A stretch of DNA of 48,283 nt from Clostridia bacterium (lineage in GTDB: Bacteria > Bacillota > Clostridia > Oscillospirales > CAG-272). Below, in pieces: positions 26,321 to 35,264 of the stretch. A program made the translations under genes and the position numbers. The DNA is taken from the NCBI GenBank assembly GCA_017621415.1, contig JAGATD010000055.1, forward strand, positions 1 through 48,283. Direction: 5' to 3'. The notes under the pieces were generated by a model. It was given only the letters and a program-made list of their open reading frames with translations. It was not told the DNA's origin and did no database searches. Each line of letters starts with the position of its first letter. Position 1 is the first letter of the stretch.

Positions 26321-26388
26321 AAAATCAATTAGACCCGCGTGATCGGCTTCTTAGTATTGCTGAAATCCAGGTCTGTATTTTTAGCGTT

Positions 26389-26410
26389 TAAATAACTAAA
26401 CGGTTATTTA
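26389..26410 (+). promoter_or_regulatory. Predicted TetR operator, site A
   Basis: A perfect inverted repeat TAAATAAC-N6-GTTATTTA. The same AATAAC-N6-GTTAYT pattern recurs at 26478-26497, 41522-41541 and 42309-42328, the last two next to a TetR-family gene. It lies in the leader of the large toroid lipoprotein. Confidence 0.7.
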
Positions 26411-26477
26411 CATTAGCACCTGAATGCGCACAGACTTTTTGATTACTGACGTTGTTGGTGCATATTTTTGCCAAGAA

Positions 26478-26497
26478 AATAACTAAACAGTTACTTT
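26478..26497 (+). promoter_or_regulatory. Predicted TetR operator, site B
   Basis: AATAACTAAACAGTTACTTT sits 14 bp upstream of the AGGAGG RBS of the large toroid lipoprotein gene. It differs from site A in the right arm (GTTACT for GTTATT), matching the variant at sites C and D. Confidence 0.68.
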
Positions 26498-26523
26498 TTC
26501 AACAAATTACAGGAGGTTACCCA

Positions 26524-29500
26524 ATGAAGAAGTTTCTAACATTAATATTTATACTGCTTAGCTTTGCTATGGCGCTCTCTTCGTGCGCACAGGGCGAAAC
26601 AGGAGGTAGCGGAGGCGGCAGTAAGCTGCCTGACGGCGACTATATATTTGCAAAAGGCAGCAGTATTGCTGTTATATGCAATACCGACTCGTCGACTGTT
26701 GAGAATATTGCGGGTTCGATAAGGGCTCAGACAAATGCGACTATCAGCCTGACAAACGACTCGGCTCCCGAGGCAGCTCACGAAATTGTTATCGGAAAAA
26801 CCAACAGAGCCATTTCGAGTGCGGCATACAGACAGCTTGAGCGCATAAAGGAAAAGGCTAATACAGGCGGTGAAGAGTATGTGGGATATGTTATATACTC
26901 TAACGGTAATTCGGTGGCGGTGGCATATGACATAGATGAATATGACTATAACACCGCTGAGAAGCTTGCTCTTGATTACTTGAGAGACGAGATTATCGGT
27001 GATAAAGCTCTTCTAAAGCTTGAAAAGGGAGTCATAACAGAACATTGCTTCGACCTGCTTGCTTATATGGAGGCTGTCGAGGACGCCGAAAAAGAGCAAA
27101 AGTGGAAGGACGTTCGCGCAAATCTTGCCGCTCAGTATCCAAACGGCGCTGAGATAGCCGATGCTCTGAGATACTATGTTGAAAAAACCGGAACCGACGG
27201 TGTGGTAAGCTGGCTTGCTAACCTTTATGACCTTGACAAAGGAGGATTCTATTTCTCCAATTCGGGAAGAAATACCGAGGGCTTCCTGCCCGATATTGAG
27301 TCGACCTCACAGGCTGTTGGCTTCTTTATCAGCTCGGGAATGTTCAGAAACAATAAGGATTATCCCGATTGGTTTGCCGACAAGCTTGTTTATTTTGTAA
27401 AGAGCCTTCAGGAGCCCGACGGATACATATATCACCCCCAGTGGGACAGAGAAACTCTTGAAAATAATACCCAGCGACTTGGCAGAGACTGCGGCAGCGC
27501 ATATCAGATTCTCCAGCGCTTTAATGCACATCCGACCTACCCTCTTAAGGGATATACAAACGATATTGAGCCCGACTATATTGACGAGAACGGAGTTTAC
27601 GTAGGTCCCGCATCTCCCGCATCACACCTTACTTGGACACTTAGCACATCTATGGTAAATGCTGTGTCTAAGGTTGTTCCCACTGCGGTTGCCGGATTTG
27701 CGCAGCTTGAGACTCTGGATACTTTCAGAGAATATCTTGATGATATGTATGCGAGAAATCAGCTTGACCCCAAAAACAACAACTACCGTTCCTTCTATCA
27801 GATAGCAAATGAGATGTGTACCAATGCAAAACAGATTCTTGACCGTGATATAGAGCTTAAAACCGGCGGAGCTTTTGCAAATATGGCAATAAATTGGCTG
27901 AATGAGAATCAGAACAAAGAAACAGGTCTTTGGGATCCCGGGCTCGGCTATGCTAACACAAATGCTTATTACAAGGCGATAAACTTCTATAACACTCTTC
28001 AGGCTCCCATGCCGAACGCAGACAAGGCGATAGAGTCTATAATAACAATCCTTATGTCAGACGATCCGGTAGATACCGTGCTTTACACCTTTAACGTGTG
28101 GGGATCGCTGAACCAGACGATACTCAATCTTTCGAATATATCTAAAAATAAAGAGCTGATAAATTCAGCAAGAGCGAAGCTTATTGAGCTTGCGCCTGAA
28201 GCGATAAGGTCTACTGCGGACATTCAGGTTATGTTCCGTAAGGAAGACGGGTCGTTTGGCTACTTTGTTGACAAAACCACAAACGTCAGCCAGATGATGC
28301 CCGTTGCGGTACCCAACACCAACGAGGGTGATGTAAACTGTACCACTTTGTCCATAGGCGGTATTCTCAGCTCAATGGTTAAAACCCTTGATATTTCCGG
28401 TGTTCCTGCAAATTATACCAGAGTTGACGGTATAAGATGTATGAAGATTATCAAGGAGCTGGGAACTATAATTAAAGATGACCTGACAGTAGAGGTTGAA
28501 TACGCTACGTTTGACGAGGATACCGTAGGAGCTCTTCCCGTACAGGGTATATCTCCGGTAACCTTTAGCACAGGCCACCTTATGGTAATAGAAGCGCCCA
28601 CCAAGGATAACCCTACCAACAAGGCTGTTGAGTTCGAGAGCCCCAAGGGAATATATCAGTCTATCGAAATTCGCTCTGTTGGAGTAGGTCCTGCCTCTAC
28701 CTGCTTTGTGTTTGAGGGAGACTTCTGTGTTCCTCGCGGCGGTGAGTTTGCGGAGCTTCAGCTTCTTATGCAGAACTCCACCTATATGACAACTATAAAA
28801 ACCGAGGGCGACACTGTCAGAGTTTGGGAAACCTCTTCAAGAAAGCCCGACTATGCGGTTGAAACAGAGATAGATGCTGTGGCTGAGGTTGGCGAGTGGT
28901 TCCACCTTAAAATGGAGTATTACCTTGGCGATAAGGATACCGCAAGAGCAAAGATCTACTTCAACGGCGAGCTTATGTGTGTTACAGACAACTTCTTTGA
29001 CGACACAGGCGCAAAGCTTTCGGGCGACGGAAAGCCGAAAAACAGCTTTGACTATATAAACATTATATCTGTTTCAAGCTACGGCACGGTAATACAGATG
29101 GATAACATTGCGGCTTATGCGACGGGTGTAAATTACAAGGTAGAAAAGAATGTTGAAATAAACATTGATGCCCCCGACCGTGACAGAGTGCTTCACGATT
29201 TTGAAGACGGACAGATATCTGAGGATGTTAAAGTAACAAAGGGAGCTGACGGCATAAGCGTTGAGGCATGCCCCAAGGGTGGAAGCAATGCGCTTAAGCT
29301 TTCCGGAGACTACGGAATATCTCTTCCGATAGTTAAGAGAGTTTCGGGATCGGGTGTAAAAACCGCGGTGCTCGATACCGATGTTTACGCGCCGAATGCT
29401 ATCGGCAACATTTTCAGAATAGCATTCTGTGAAAACAATACAGCTAAGAACATTCTCGTAAAATATGACCTTAAGGTTGAAAGCACAGCTGACGGTAACG

Positions 29501-31269
29501 TAATACGCATTATTCCTGTCAGCAACAAGGTCAGCAACAAGGTTCTTGTTGACGTTTATGACCCCGCTATTTCGGGTATATCAATCCCCGTGTCCGATAA
29601 GTTTAACCTCAGAATTGAATATTATGAGGAAGAATTTGCGGCTCTTATCTTCATTGACGGTACACTTCTTGCAATGTGCAGCACTACCTGCTCGGGTGCG
29701 CCGAAGTATGTATCCGGACTTCTTGAGATAACAGCGGCAGCTGAAAGTAATAACACAGTATATCTTGATAACCTTTATTTTGAAAAGGATAAGCTCTTCT
29801 TTGCCGACAACGCAGCACCTAAGGGAGAACCCATAGTTCACGATTTCTCAGGAGCGGATAGCCTTGTTACAATGTCGGGCAGCGCAGCGGTAGTTGACGG
29901 CGCGGCAAAGCTTTCGACAAATGCCGACACTATGAAGATTACCGCAACAGAGAACGGAGTTGTGCTGGCGGCAGCAAGATTTGTTTCGGATATTGTTGTT
30001 ACCGACGGCTCGGATGCATACAGATTCGTTATTTATTCCTCTGACGGAAAGCCGATAATAGGCTTTGACCTTAAGATAGATGGCTCCAAGGCAATTATCA
30101 GCGAATATTACGCAGGCGGCGTGGGAACAACCCTTTCTAAAACTGCGATAAGCGGTAATTCCTTTAAGCTTTCATTTGTTTACTATTACAAAGACAGAGT
30201 AATGTCCATATTTATAAACGACACATTCGTTGCGCTTAACTCTCTCGGTTATATGTATGAAAACGAGACGCTTGAAATGTCTTATATCACAGTTTCCAAG
30301 ATAAGCGGCTCTGGTCAAGCGCTCTTTGATAATGTGATTGTAGAAAACACACTTAGCTTCTATATGGAAAACAGCTCGTCAGACACGGTTAGCGATCCTA
30401 AAAACAGCGCTGACTTTGAAAGCTCGCATTCCGCAAATCCTCCCGCTCATATCAAGTACAGCAAGGTTTCTACAGGTTCGCTCCTTGGAGTTAAGACATT
30501 GAAAAATAAGGACGGCAAGTTTACAAAGCTTCTGTCTCTTTACACAACACCGGGCGGAAACGATACGCTTGATATTCAGCTTCTCGAGGCAGATAAGCTC
30601 TCGGCTCCTAAGGCTGTTATCTTTGAAACCGACATTTACTTTGACTGTGATGACGATAAGACTAGCGCAGGTGTTGAGTTGTATTTCGTCAACTCAAGCG
30701 GAGCCAAGGTCTGGTACATTGCGGTTACCTACAACAGAGGGGGCTATATCACCCTTTCTGACTATAACGGTACAGTAAAGGCTTCGTCTGTTTCGGGCGC
30801 AATGCTTGGAAGCGAGACTACACTCTTTAGTCTCAGAATTGAGTATGTTGTAATTGACGGAAGAATGTTTGTAAACTTCTATGCGGATGATGTATTTATC
30901 TGCACAAGTACAATGATGTTTAGAGATCTTCAGACCCCTGCCGAGGCGGCTGATATCAACCTGTTTAAGTTCTATACCTCAAATGCGGCAAGCGGAAGAA
31001 TACTTCTTGACAATTCTAAGATTTATCATTCGGCAACTTATACCGAGTTTGAGATTCCCGCTCTTCCCGAGCCTGAGCCTCCCGTTGACCCGGATCCCCC
31101 TGTTGTGGACCCGGATATACCCGAGCCCGAGCCCGAGGAGCCCAAGGGACCCGAAACAGGAGAGGTAAGACCCTCTCTTAATCCCGATGTTGGATTTGAT
31201 GACGTTACAGGCATCGAGCCCACAGAGCCGGATGATGGTGAAACAAACGACGGCAGCGGCTGGACCTAA
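26524..31269 (+). CDS. Giant toroid-domain lipoprotein with four concanavalin-like modules (paralogue 2)
   Basis: This 1581-aa protein begins MKKFLTLIF...LSSC (lipid Cys 21); a strong AGGAGG RBS fixes the start at 26524. Residues 36-170 form a glycosidase-type N-domain (HEIVIGKTNRAI, EYVGYVIYSNGNSVAVAYD). Residues about 190-650 are the helical toroid-like domain with the family motifs WLANLYDLDKGGFYFSNSGR, LPDIESTSQAVGFF, EPDGYIYHPQW and SQMMPVAVPNTNEGDVN. Four jelly-roll modules follow (about 675-870, 885-1100, 1105-1290, 1290-1510); each ends in an (L/F/M)DN beta-strand. A Pro/Glu/Asp linker leads to the C-terminal tail DGETNDGSGWT. It is probably a cell-surface carbohydrate-binding and possibly carbohydrate-active protein; the toroid activity is unknown. 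It carries two operator types upstream and is the first gene of a 14-kb co-directional array. Confidence 0.75.
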   Translation: MKKFLTLIFILLSFAMALSSCAQGETGGSGGGSKLPDGDYIFAKGSSIAVICNTDSSTVENIAGSIRAQTNATISLTNDSAPEAAHEIVIGKTNRAISSAAYRQLERIKEKANTGGEEYVGYVIYSNGNSVAVAYDIDEYDYNTAEKLALDYLRDEIIGDKALLKLEKGVITEHCFDLLAYMEAVEDAEKEQKWKDVRANLAAQYPNGAEIADALRYYVEKTGTDGVVSWLANLYDLDKGGFYFSNSGRNTEGFLPDIESTSQAVGFFISSGMFRNNKDYPDWFADKLVYFVKSLQEPDGYIYHPQWDRETLENNTQRLGRDCGSAYQILQRFNAHPTYPLKGYTNDIEPDYIDENGVYVGPASPASHLTWTLSTSMVNAVSKVVPTAVAGFAQLETLDTFREYLDDMYARNQLDPKNNNYRSFYQIANEMCTNAKQILDRDIELKTGGAFANMAINWLNENQNKETGLWDPGLGYANTNAYYKAINFYNTLQAPMPNADKAIESIITILMSDDPVDTVLYTFNVWGSLNQTILNLSNISKNKELINSARAKLIELAPEAIRSTADIQVMFRKEDGSFGYFVDKTTNVSQMMPVAVPNTNEGDVNCTTLSIGGILSSMVKTLDISGVPANYTRVDGIRCMKIIKELGTIIKDDLTVEVEYATFDEDTVGALPVQGISPVTFSTGHLMVIEAPTKDNPTNKAVEFESPKGIYQSIEIRSVGVGPASTCFVFEGDFCVPRGGEFAELQLLMQNSTYMTTIKTEGDTVRVWETSSRKPDYAVETEIDAVAEVGEWFHLKMEYYLGDKDTARAKIYFNGELMCVTDNFFDDTGAKLSGDGKPKNSFDYINIISVSSYGTVIQMDNIAAYATGVNYKVEKNVEINIDAPDRDRVLHDFEDGQISEDVKVTKGADGISVEACPKGGSNALKLSGDYGISLPIVKRVSGSGVKTAVLDTDVYAPNAIGNIFRIAFCENNTAKNILVKYDLKVESTADGNVIRIIPVSNKVSNKVLVDVYDPAISGISIPVSDKFNLRIEYYEEEFAALIFIDGTLLAMCSTTCSGAPKYVSGLLEITAAAESNNTVYLDNLYFEKDKLFFADNAAPKGEPIVHDFSGADSLVTMSGSAAVVDGAAKLSTNADTMKITATENGVVLAAARFVSDIVVTDGSDAYRFVIYSSDGKPIIGFDLKIDGSKAIISEYYAGGVGTTLSKTAISGNSFKLSFVYYYKDRVMSIFINDTFVALNSLGYMYENETLEMSYITVSKISGSGQALFDNVIVENTLSFYMENSSSDTVSDPKNSADFESSHSANPPAHIKYSKVSTGSLLGVKTLKNKDGKFTKLLSLYTTPGGNDTLDIQLLEADKLSAPKAVIFETDIYFDCDDDKTSAGVELYFVNSSGAKVWYIAVTYNRGGYITLSDYNGTVKASSVSGAMLGSETTLFSLRIEYVVIDGRMFVNFYADDVFICTSTMMFRDLQTPAEAADINLFKFYTSNAASGRILLDNSKIYHSATYTEFEIPALPEPEPPVDPDPPVVDPDIPEPEPEEPKGPETGEVRPSLNPDVGFDDVTGIEPTEPDDGETNDGSGWT

Positions 31270-31310
31270 GCGGTAAATTTTGGCTAAAATCTTCGCTTTC
31301 TCCCACTCGC

Positions 31311-31407
31311 AGCATCAGCCTTCCCTGTTGGGGAAGGGGGACCGCCAGGGACTCCCCTAAGCGAGCATAGCCGAGCTTTGGGGGTCCCGATGGTGGTGGA
31401 TGAGGCT
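31311..31407. repeat. Structured intergenic repeat element
   Basis: Nested inverted repeats fill the 263-bp gap after the giant lipoprotein: CCTTCCC (31319-31325)/GGGAAGG (31331-31337), and GGGACTCCCC (31348-31357) with GGGGGTCCC (31380-31388), bounded by GCATCAGCC and GGATGAGGC-type ends. The style matches small dispersed palindromic repeats common in gut Clostridia genomes. No gene is visible. Confidence 0.55.
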
Positions 31408-31532
31408 ACAGCTTCGGGTCGAAATCAAAAATTTTATCTCAAAATTTCCTCGCCTGGGCGAGAGCAAATAATTTTATAATAGCAAAACATATAATCTGGC
31501 GAAATATACGTGAAAGGAGGACCACGTAAGTA

Positions 31533-31679
31533 ATGAAAACCGAAAAAAATAACTACGAAAATCCAAGGCTACAAATAACACTGCTTGAGCCGCAGGACAT
31601 TATCACAACCAGCGGCGGAGCTCAAGGCTCTTTAGGTTGGGATGATGACGGAAACATTGACGGCGGCGGCTGGACCTAA
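31533..31679 (+). CDS. 48-aa Gly-rich peptide with DIITTSGG motif
   Basis: A very good RBS (GAAAGGAGG, 31512-31520) precedes an ATG whose 48-codon frame encodes a peptide with an N-terminal ENPRLQITLLEPQDIITTSGG segment and a Gly/Asp-rich C-terminus GWDDDGNIDGGGWT. From general knowledge, short peptides with a D-(I/V)-I-T-(T/A)-S-G pattern are scattered in gut Clostridia without a known function. The SGG with I at -7, D at -8 and L at -12 partly resembles a double-glycine leader, but the usual aliphatic at -4 is a Thr and no C39 transporter is in the window. Its last 12 residues align with the tail of the preceding giant lipoprotein. Confidence 0.7.
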   Translation: MKTEKNNYENPRLQITLLEPQDIITTSGGAQGSLGWDDDGNIDGGGWT

Positions 31680-31746
31680 GGTGCGGAGCACAAATGGGAA
31701 ATTAGAAATACTAAATTTAAAATTTAATCTTGAAAGGAAAACACAA

Positions 31747-33342
31747 ATGAAAAAAAGCACTAAGATTTTTGTGTTTGCGATCTCGCTTGCGCTTCTTTTA
31801 GGCGCAGCGATAGGTCTCTCTGCAAATGCGGAGAGCACCGCCCCCGAGATCGTAAGCAAAAACATCAATGTTAACGGCAACTACTGTCTTATGCTTGCAG
31901 TTGATCCTGCTACAGTAGCGGGCGATGATGTTACAGTTACAATTTATGACGGCGATCCCTCAAATGGCGGTAAGGTCGTTGGTGATCCCCTTGTTAAGGC
32001 GGCTACCGCTACCCAAAAGATAGACCTTGACGGTGACGGCACTGCAGAATTCGATGCTATTGTTTTCACCACGGGCGGTGTAAGCGCTAAGGATATTGCT
32101 GATGTTTGGTACATAACCACAACCTCAGGCGGCATTACCTCCGAGCCTATCACCTATTCGGTAAGAGAATACCTCTTTGAGCGTCTCTACAAGAACGGTA
32201 CTGTTTTCGCTACTTCAGAGGCTGACGGTAAAGCATATCTGCAGAAACAGTTCTACCTTGAAATTATTGATGTTGCAACCAAGGCTCAGCAGCTTCTTGT
32301 AAATCGCCCGATTATAAATGCAGGCGGAACTTCTGAGGACCTTGAAAAGCTTGTTGAGGATTATACATATGTTTACGTACAGGGCGGTAGCTATATTGCA
32401 GGTGACGTAACAGCTAACCGTGGATTTGTTGATGAAAACACTTCTATCACACTTACTACGACAGGCGCAGCTCCCGATTATTGGAATGTTATAACCTTTG
32501 ACAAAGATGGCAACATGAGTTCCGAGACTCCGATAAATTATGGTGAAACCGTAACTGTTTCCGGAAATATAGTAATTATTCCCTATACCAAGGGTGTAAC
32601 AGCGGGTAAGTATTTTGCTGAGATAGGTAATTCTATGCTTAATTTTGATAGCATTGGATGGGGCAACTACGCAACATACTATAAGCATACAAAGTTTACC
32701 ACTGACACGGTAGGAACTATGGGTTGGGCGGCATCCGGAGATGCAACCCAAGGTAAAGCCCTTAAGCTTACTAAGCTTGTGAACACCACACCTTTCATTC
32801 ACATGCCTGTTACGGGAGAGGCGGGCGCCAACTGTCTTGTATTTGAGGCGGATATAATGCTTGAAGCAGGTCAAGCTGCATATACTTCAACCGAACAAGT
32901 GAATAAGTTGTTTGCTGGCTTCTCTATATACTGGAATAAAGCTGGATTTGACAGTGTAAATAGTGTTAATGATATGAACAAAGCTGTGCCGGGAAGTGCG
33001 GGTAATATTTTAAGCCATATCAATCTTTATGATAACGATGGTCAGTATGATGAGAGTGGCAATGGTGGAGATGCTATTAGAGAGTCCCATGACAAATTAG
33101 GAGAGTTTGATATTCCTAAGGGTGAATTTCATAACATCTGTTATGAAGTTTATACTGATGTAAAGGTGATAAAATTCTATGTTGATGGTACATTTGTATG
33201 CGAGTGGACATCTGACTTTGATGTCTCTGCAGCAGATATTAACACAGTTTCATTCTCCTTTAACTATAGACTAGCGGATGTGATATTCTGGTTTGATGAT
33301 CTTTACTCCGGCAAGATCGCAAAAGAATACGTAGCTCCTTAA
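31747..33342 (+). CDS. Secreted protein, Ig-like N-domain plus concanavalin-like C-domain (tandem copy 1)
   Basis: This 531-aa protein has a classical signal peptide (MKKSTKIFVFAISLALLLGAAIGLSANA, cut near residue 28), no lipobox and no anchor motif. Residues 30-140 form a beta-sandwich (APEIVSKNINVNGNYCLMLAVD...). A helical stretch YLFERLY-x-NGTVFATS follows at about 145-200, then a linker domain, and a C-terminal jelly roll ending WFDDLYSGKIAKEYVAP. The start at 31747 follows GAAAGGAAAA; the longer ORF would overlap the 48-aa peptide gene. It is probably a released glycan-binding protein. No catalytic residues are apparent. Confidence 0.75.
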   Translation: MKKSTKIFVFAISLALLLGAAIGLSANAESTAPEIVSKNINVNGNYCLMLAVDPATVAGDDVTVTIYDGDPSNGGKVVGDPLVKAATATQKIDLDGDGTAEFDAIVFTTGGVSAKDIADVWYITTTSGGITSEPITYSVREYLFERLYKNGTVFATSEADGKAYLQKQFYLEIIDVATKAQQLLVNRPIINAGGTSEDLEKLVEDYTYVYVQGGSYIAGDVTANRGFVDENTSITLTTTGAAPDYWNVITFDKDGNMSSETPINYGETVTVSGNIVIIPYTKGVTAGKYFAEIGNSMLNFDSIGWGNYATYYKHTKFTTDTVGTMGWAASGDATQGKALKLTKLVNTTPFIHMPVTGEAGANCLVFEADIMLEAGQAAYTSTEQVNKLFAGFSIYWNKAGFDSVNSVNDMNKAVPGSAGNILSHINLYDNDGQYDESGNGGDAIRESHDKLGEFDIPKGEFHNICYEVYTDVKVIKFYVDGTFVCEWTSDFDVSAADINTVSFSFNYRLADVIFWFDDLYSGKIAKEYVAP

Positions 33343-33362
33343 TAATAATGAAAGGAAAAGAA

Positions 33363-34982
33363 ATGATGAATAAAAGCGCAAAAATTATTGTGTTTGCTCT
33401 TTCTCTTGCGCTTCTTATAGGCGCTGCCATAGGATTTTCTGCAAGCGCAGAAACCACAGCTCCCGAGATCGTAAGTAAGAATGTAGCAGTAGACGGCAAC
33501 TTTAGTCTTGTGTTTGCCGTAGATCCCGCAACTGTCGCAGGTGACGATGTTACCGTTACAATCTATAACCAGGTTCCCGCAGATGGGGTTAAACCGCTCC
33601 AGACTATAACCAAGGCGAAAGCTAACACAACTGCCATAAATCTCGACGGCGATGATAGCAACGGCAAGGAATATAATGCAATAATCTTCTATACCGAGGG
33701 TGTCAGTGCAAAGGATATCGCAGACGTTTGGTATATAACCACCTCCTCCAACGGGGTTACATCCGAGCCTATCACCTATTCTGTAAGAGAGTACGCATTC
33801 GAGCGTCTTTACAAGAACGGTACAGTTTTTGCTACCTCAGATGAAGGATATCGCTACGAGCAGCAGCAGTTCTACCTTGAAATTCTTGATGTCGGCTCTG
33901 CGGCTCAGCAGCTCCTTGTAAACTACGGCAAGGCTGAGGATCAGCAGGAAAAGCTTGCTAAGGAATATATCTACGCAGCTGTTGTAGGCGGTACATATAC
34001 TCTTGGCGAAACCACTCTGGAGCATGGATTTGTAAGCAACGGTGACGTACTTACTCTTACCTCTACCGACGAGTCTGTTAAGGCTTGGGACGTTTACACA
34101 TTCGGTCAGCATGGCGGACAGAACTCTGTTCAGACTGTTGCAGACGGTGACACAGTTACCGTAGCAGGCAACATCGCAGCCGTTCCTTATACAATGGGAG
34201 TAACACCCGGCAAGTACTTCGATGAGATTGGTGATTCGATTTATTCATTTACAGATGGTTTTGTGAGTGAAAACTTTGTTGGTAATTCTGGAGATTATCG
34301 CAAGTTCCTGTCACATACAAGATATTATGATGCGCCTAATTACGGTTACAAAGTGGGAAATTCTGCAATTGATAACCACGGTAATACTTTAACCGTATAT
34401 AAGAGTGAATCCGCATCTCAGATGTGTCTCATTCACTTCCCGATAGTGGATGCAACCGAAAAAGAGGCAAACTGCGTTGTGTTTGAAACTGACTTCTTAT
34501 ATACAGGTGCGGATTTGTATTACAACAAGTCGACAGATACCACGACAGGCACATTCTATATATCGGTTAACAGTACCGCTTTTACGGATACCGCGGGAAA
34601 GACTTGGAATCAGCTTTCAAAGACTTATCAAGGTGAAATTCAGACAATAGATCTTGATGGCGTAAAAACTCCGGTTGATCCAAGCAGTTCTACAACGCAG
34701 TATAAGAGTGAAAAGGGAACAAATGCAATTAGACTTCCCGGCTCAACCATTAACCTTGAGGCAAATACATGGTACAACATTTGTCTCGAAATTTACACTG
34801 ATGTTGATAAATATATAATTTATCTTGATGGTAATCAGATCTCTTCGGGAAATCTTAACGATAAAAACCTTTCTGATTACAATTCGGTAAGTTTCCTTTG
34901 TGACTATCGTATTAAGAATTACGAGATGATGTATGACAATGTATATGGTGGCAAAATTATTAAGGAATACGTAGCTCCGTAA
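33363..34982 (+). CDS. Secreted protein, tandem paralogue of the preceding gene (copy 2)
   Basis: This 539-aa paralogue has a near-identical signal peptide and N-domain (MNKSAKIIVFALSLALLIGA, TAPEIVSKNVAVDGNFSL, DPATVAGDDVTVTIY) and the same C-terminal ending KIIKEYVAP. The middle and the jelly roll differ clearly. The start at 33363 (or 33366) fits an AAAGGA RBS 8 bp upstream; an ORF start at 33348 lies before the RBS. The gene follows its twin by 20 bp, indicating tandem duplication with diversification of the ligand-facing half. Confidence 0.75.
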   Translation: MMNKSAKIIVFALSLALLIGAAIGFSASAETTAPEIVSKNVAVDGNFSLVFAVDPATVAGDDVTVTIYNQVPADGVKPLQTITKAKANTTAINLDGDDSNGKEYNAIIFYTEGVSAKDIADVWYITTSSNGVTSEPITYSVREYAFERLYKNGTVFATSDEGYRYEQQQFYLEILDVGSAAQQLLVNYGKAEDQQEKLAKEYIYAAVVGGTYTLGETTLEHGFVSNGDVLTLTSTDESVKAWDVYTFGQHGGQNSVQTVADGDTVTVAGNIAAVPYTMGVTPGKYFDEIGDSIYSFTDGFVSENFVGNSGDYRKFLSHTRYYDAPNYGYKVGNSAIDNHGNTLTVYKSESASQMCLIHFPIVDATEKEANCVVFETDFLYTGADLYYNKSTDTTTGTFYISVNSTAFTDTAGKTWNQLSKTYQGEIQTIDLDGVKTPVDPSSSTTQYKSEKGTNAIRLPGSTINLEANTWYNICLEIYTDVDKYIIYLDGNQISSGNLNDKNLSDYNSVSFLCDYRIKNYEMMYDNVYGGKIIKEYVAP

Positions 34983-35264
34983 TTGAGGCAAAAAATCAAC
35001 AATTATTTACAAAATCAGTTAAAAACGGCTGATTAAACCAGGTGCGGCAGTCGTTACGCAATGGCGTTTCGGCTGCCGCTAAAATATAGCCTCCCTTGTG
35101 TAAAGGGAGGTGCTGAACGAAAGTGAAGCGGAGGGATTGTCTGTAATCCTGAGCGGCAAAAAATTATTCGAGGACTAAGACATATCTGCGAAGGATCTCC
35201 GCGTGGGAGTTTTTTACCTCTTAGTCTCGTGTAAGCGGGAAACAAAAACACAATACAAATTATA
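34983..35264 (+). other. 282-bp intergenic region with repeats and a possible attenuator
   Basis: No gene is visible. It contains a hairpin GCGGCAG (35044-35050)/CTGCCGC (35073-35079). A Clostridia-type repeat CCTCCCTT (35090-35097)/AAGGGAGG (35103-35110) follows, then GCGGAGGGATTGT. Next is a stem GACTAAGA (35173-35180)/TCTTAGTC (35219-35226) enclosing CTCC-GCGTG-GGAG followed by TTTTTT. The last element looks like a small terminator nested within a larger stem, as in an attenuator, upstream of the PHP gene. Confidence 0.5.

Noticed and set aside
32215..32874. Minus-strand 219-codon frame opposite the first secreted paralogue
   Set aside because: It is antisense to a well-supported CDS, with low-complexity content and no start signals.
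33290..34982. KEYVAP ending of the two secreted proteins as a sorting tag
   Set aside because: The same KEY motif occurs internally at the end of the first jelly roll of the 36214 protein, so it is simply the last strand of the module.
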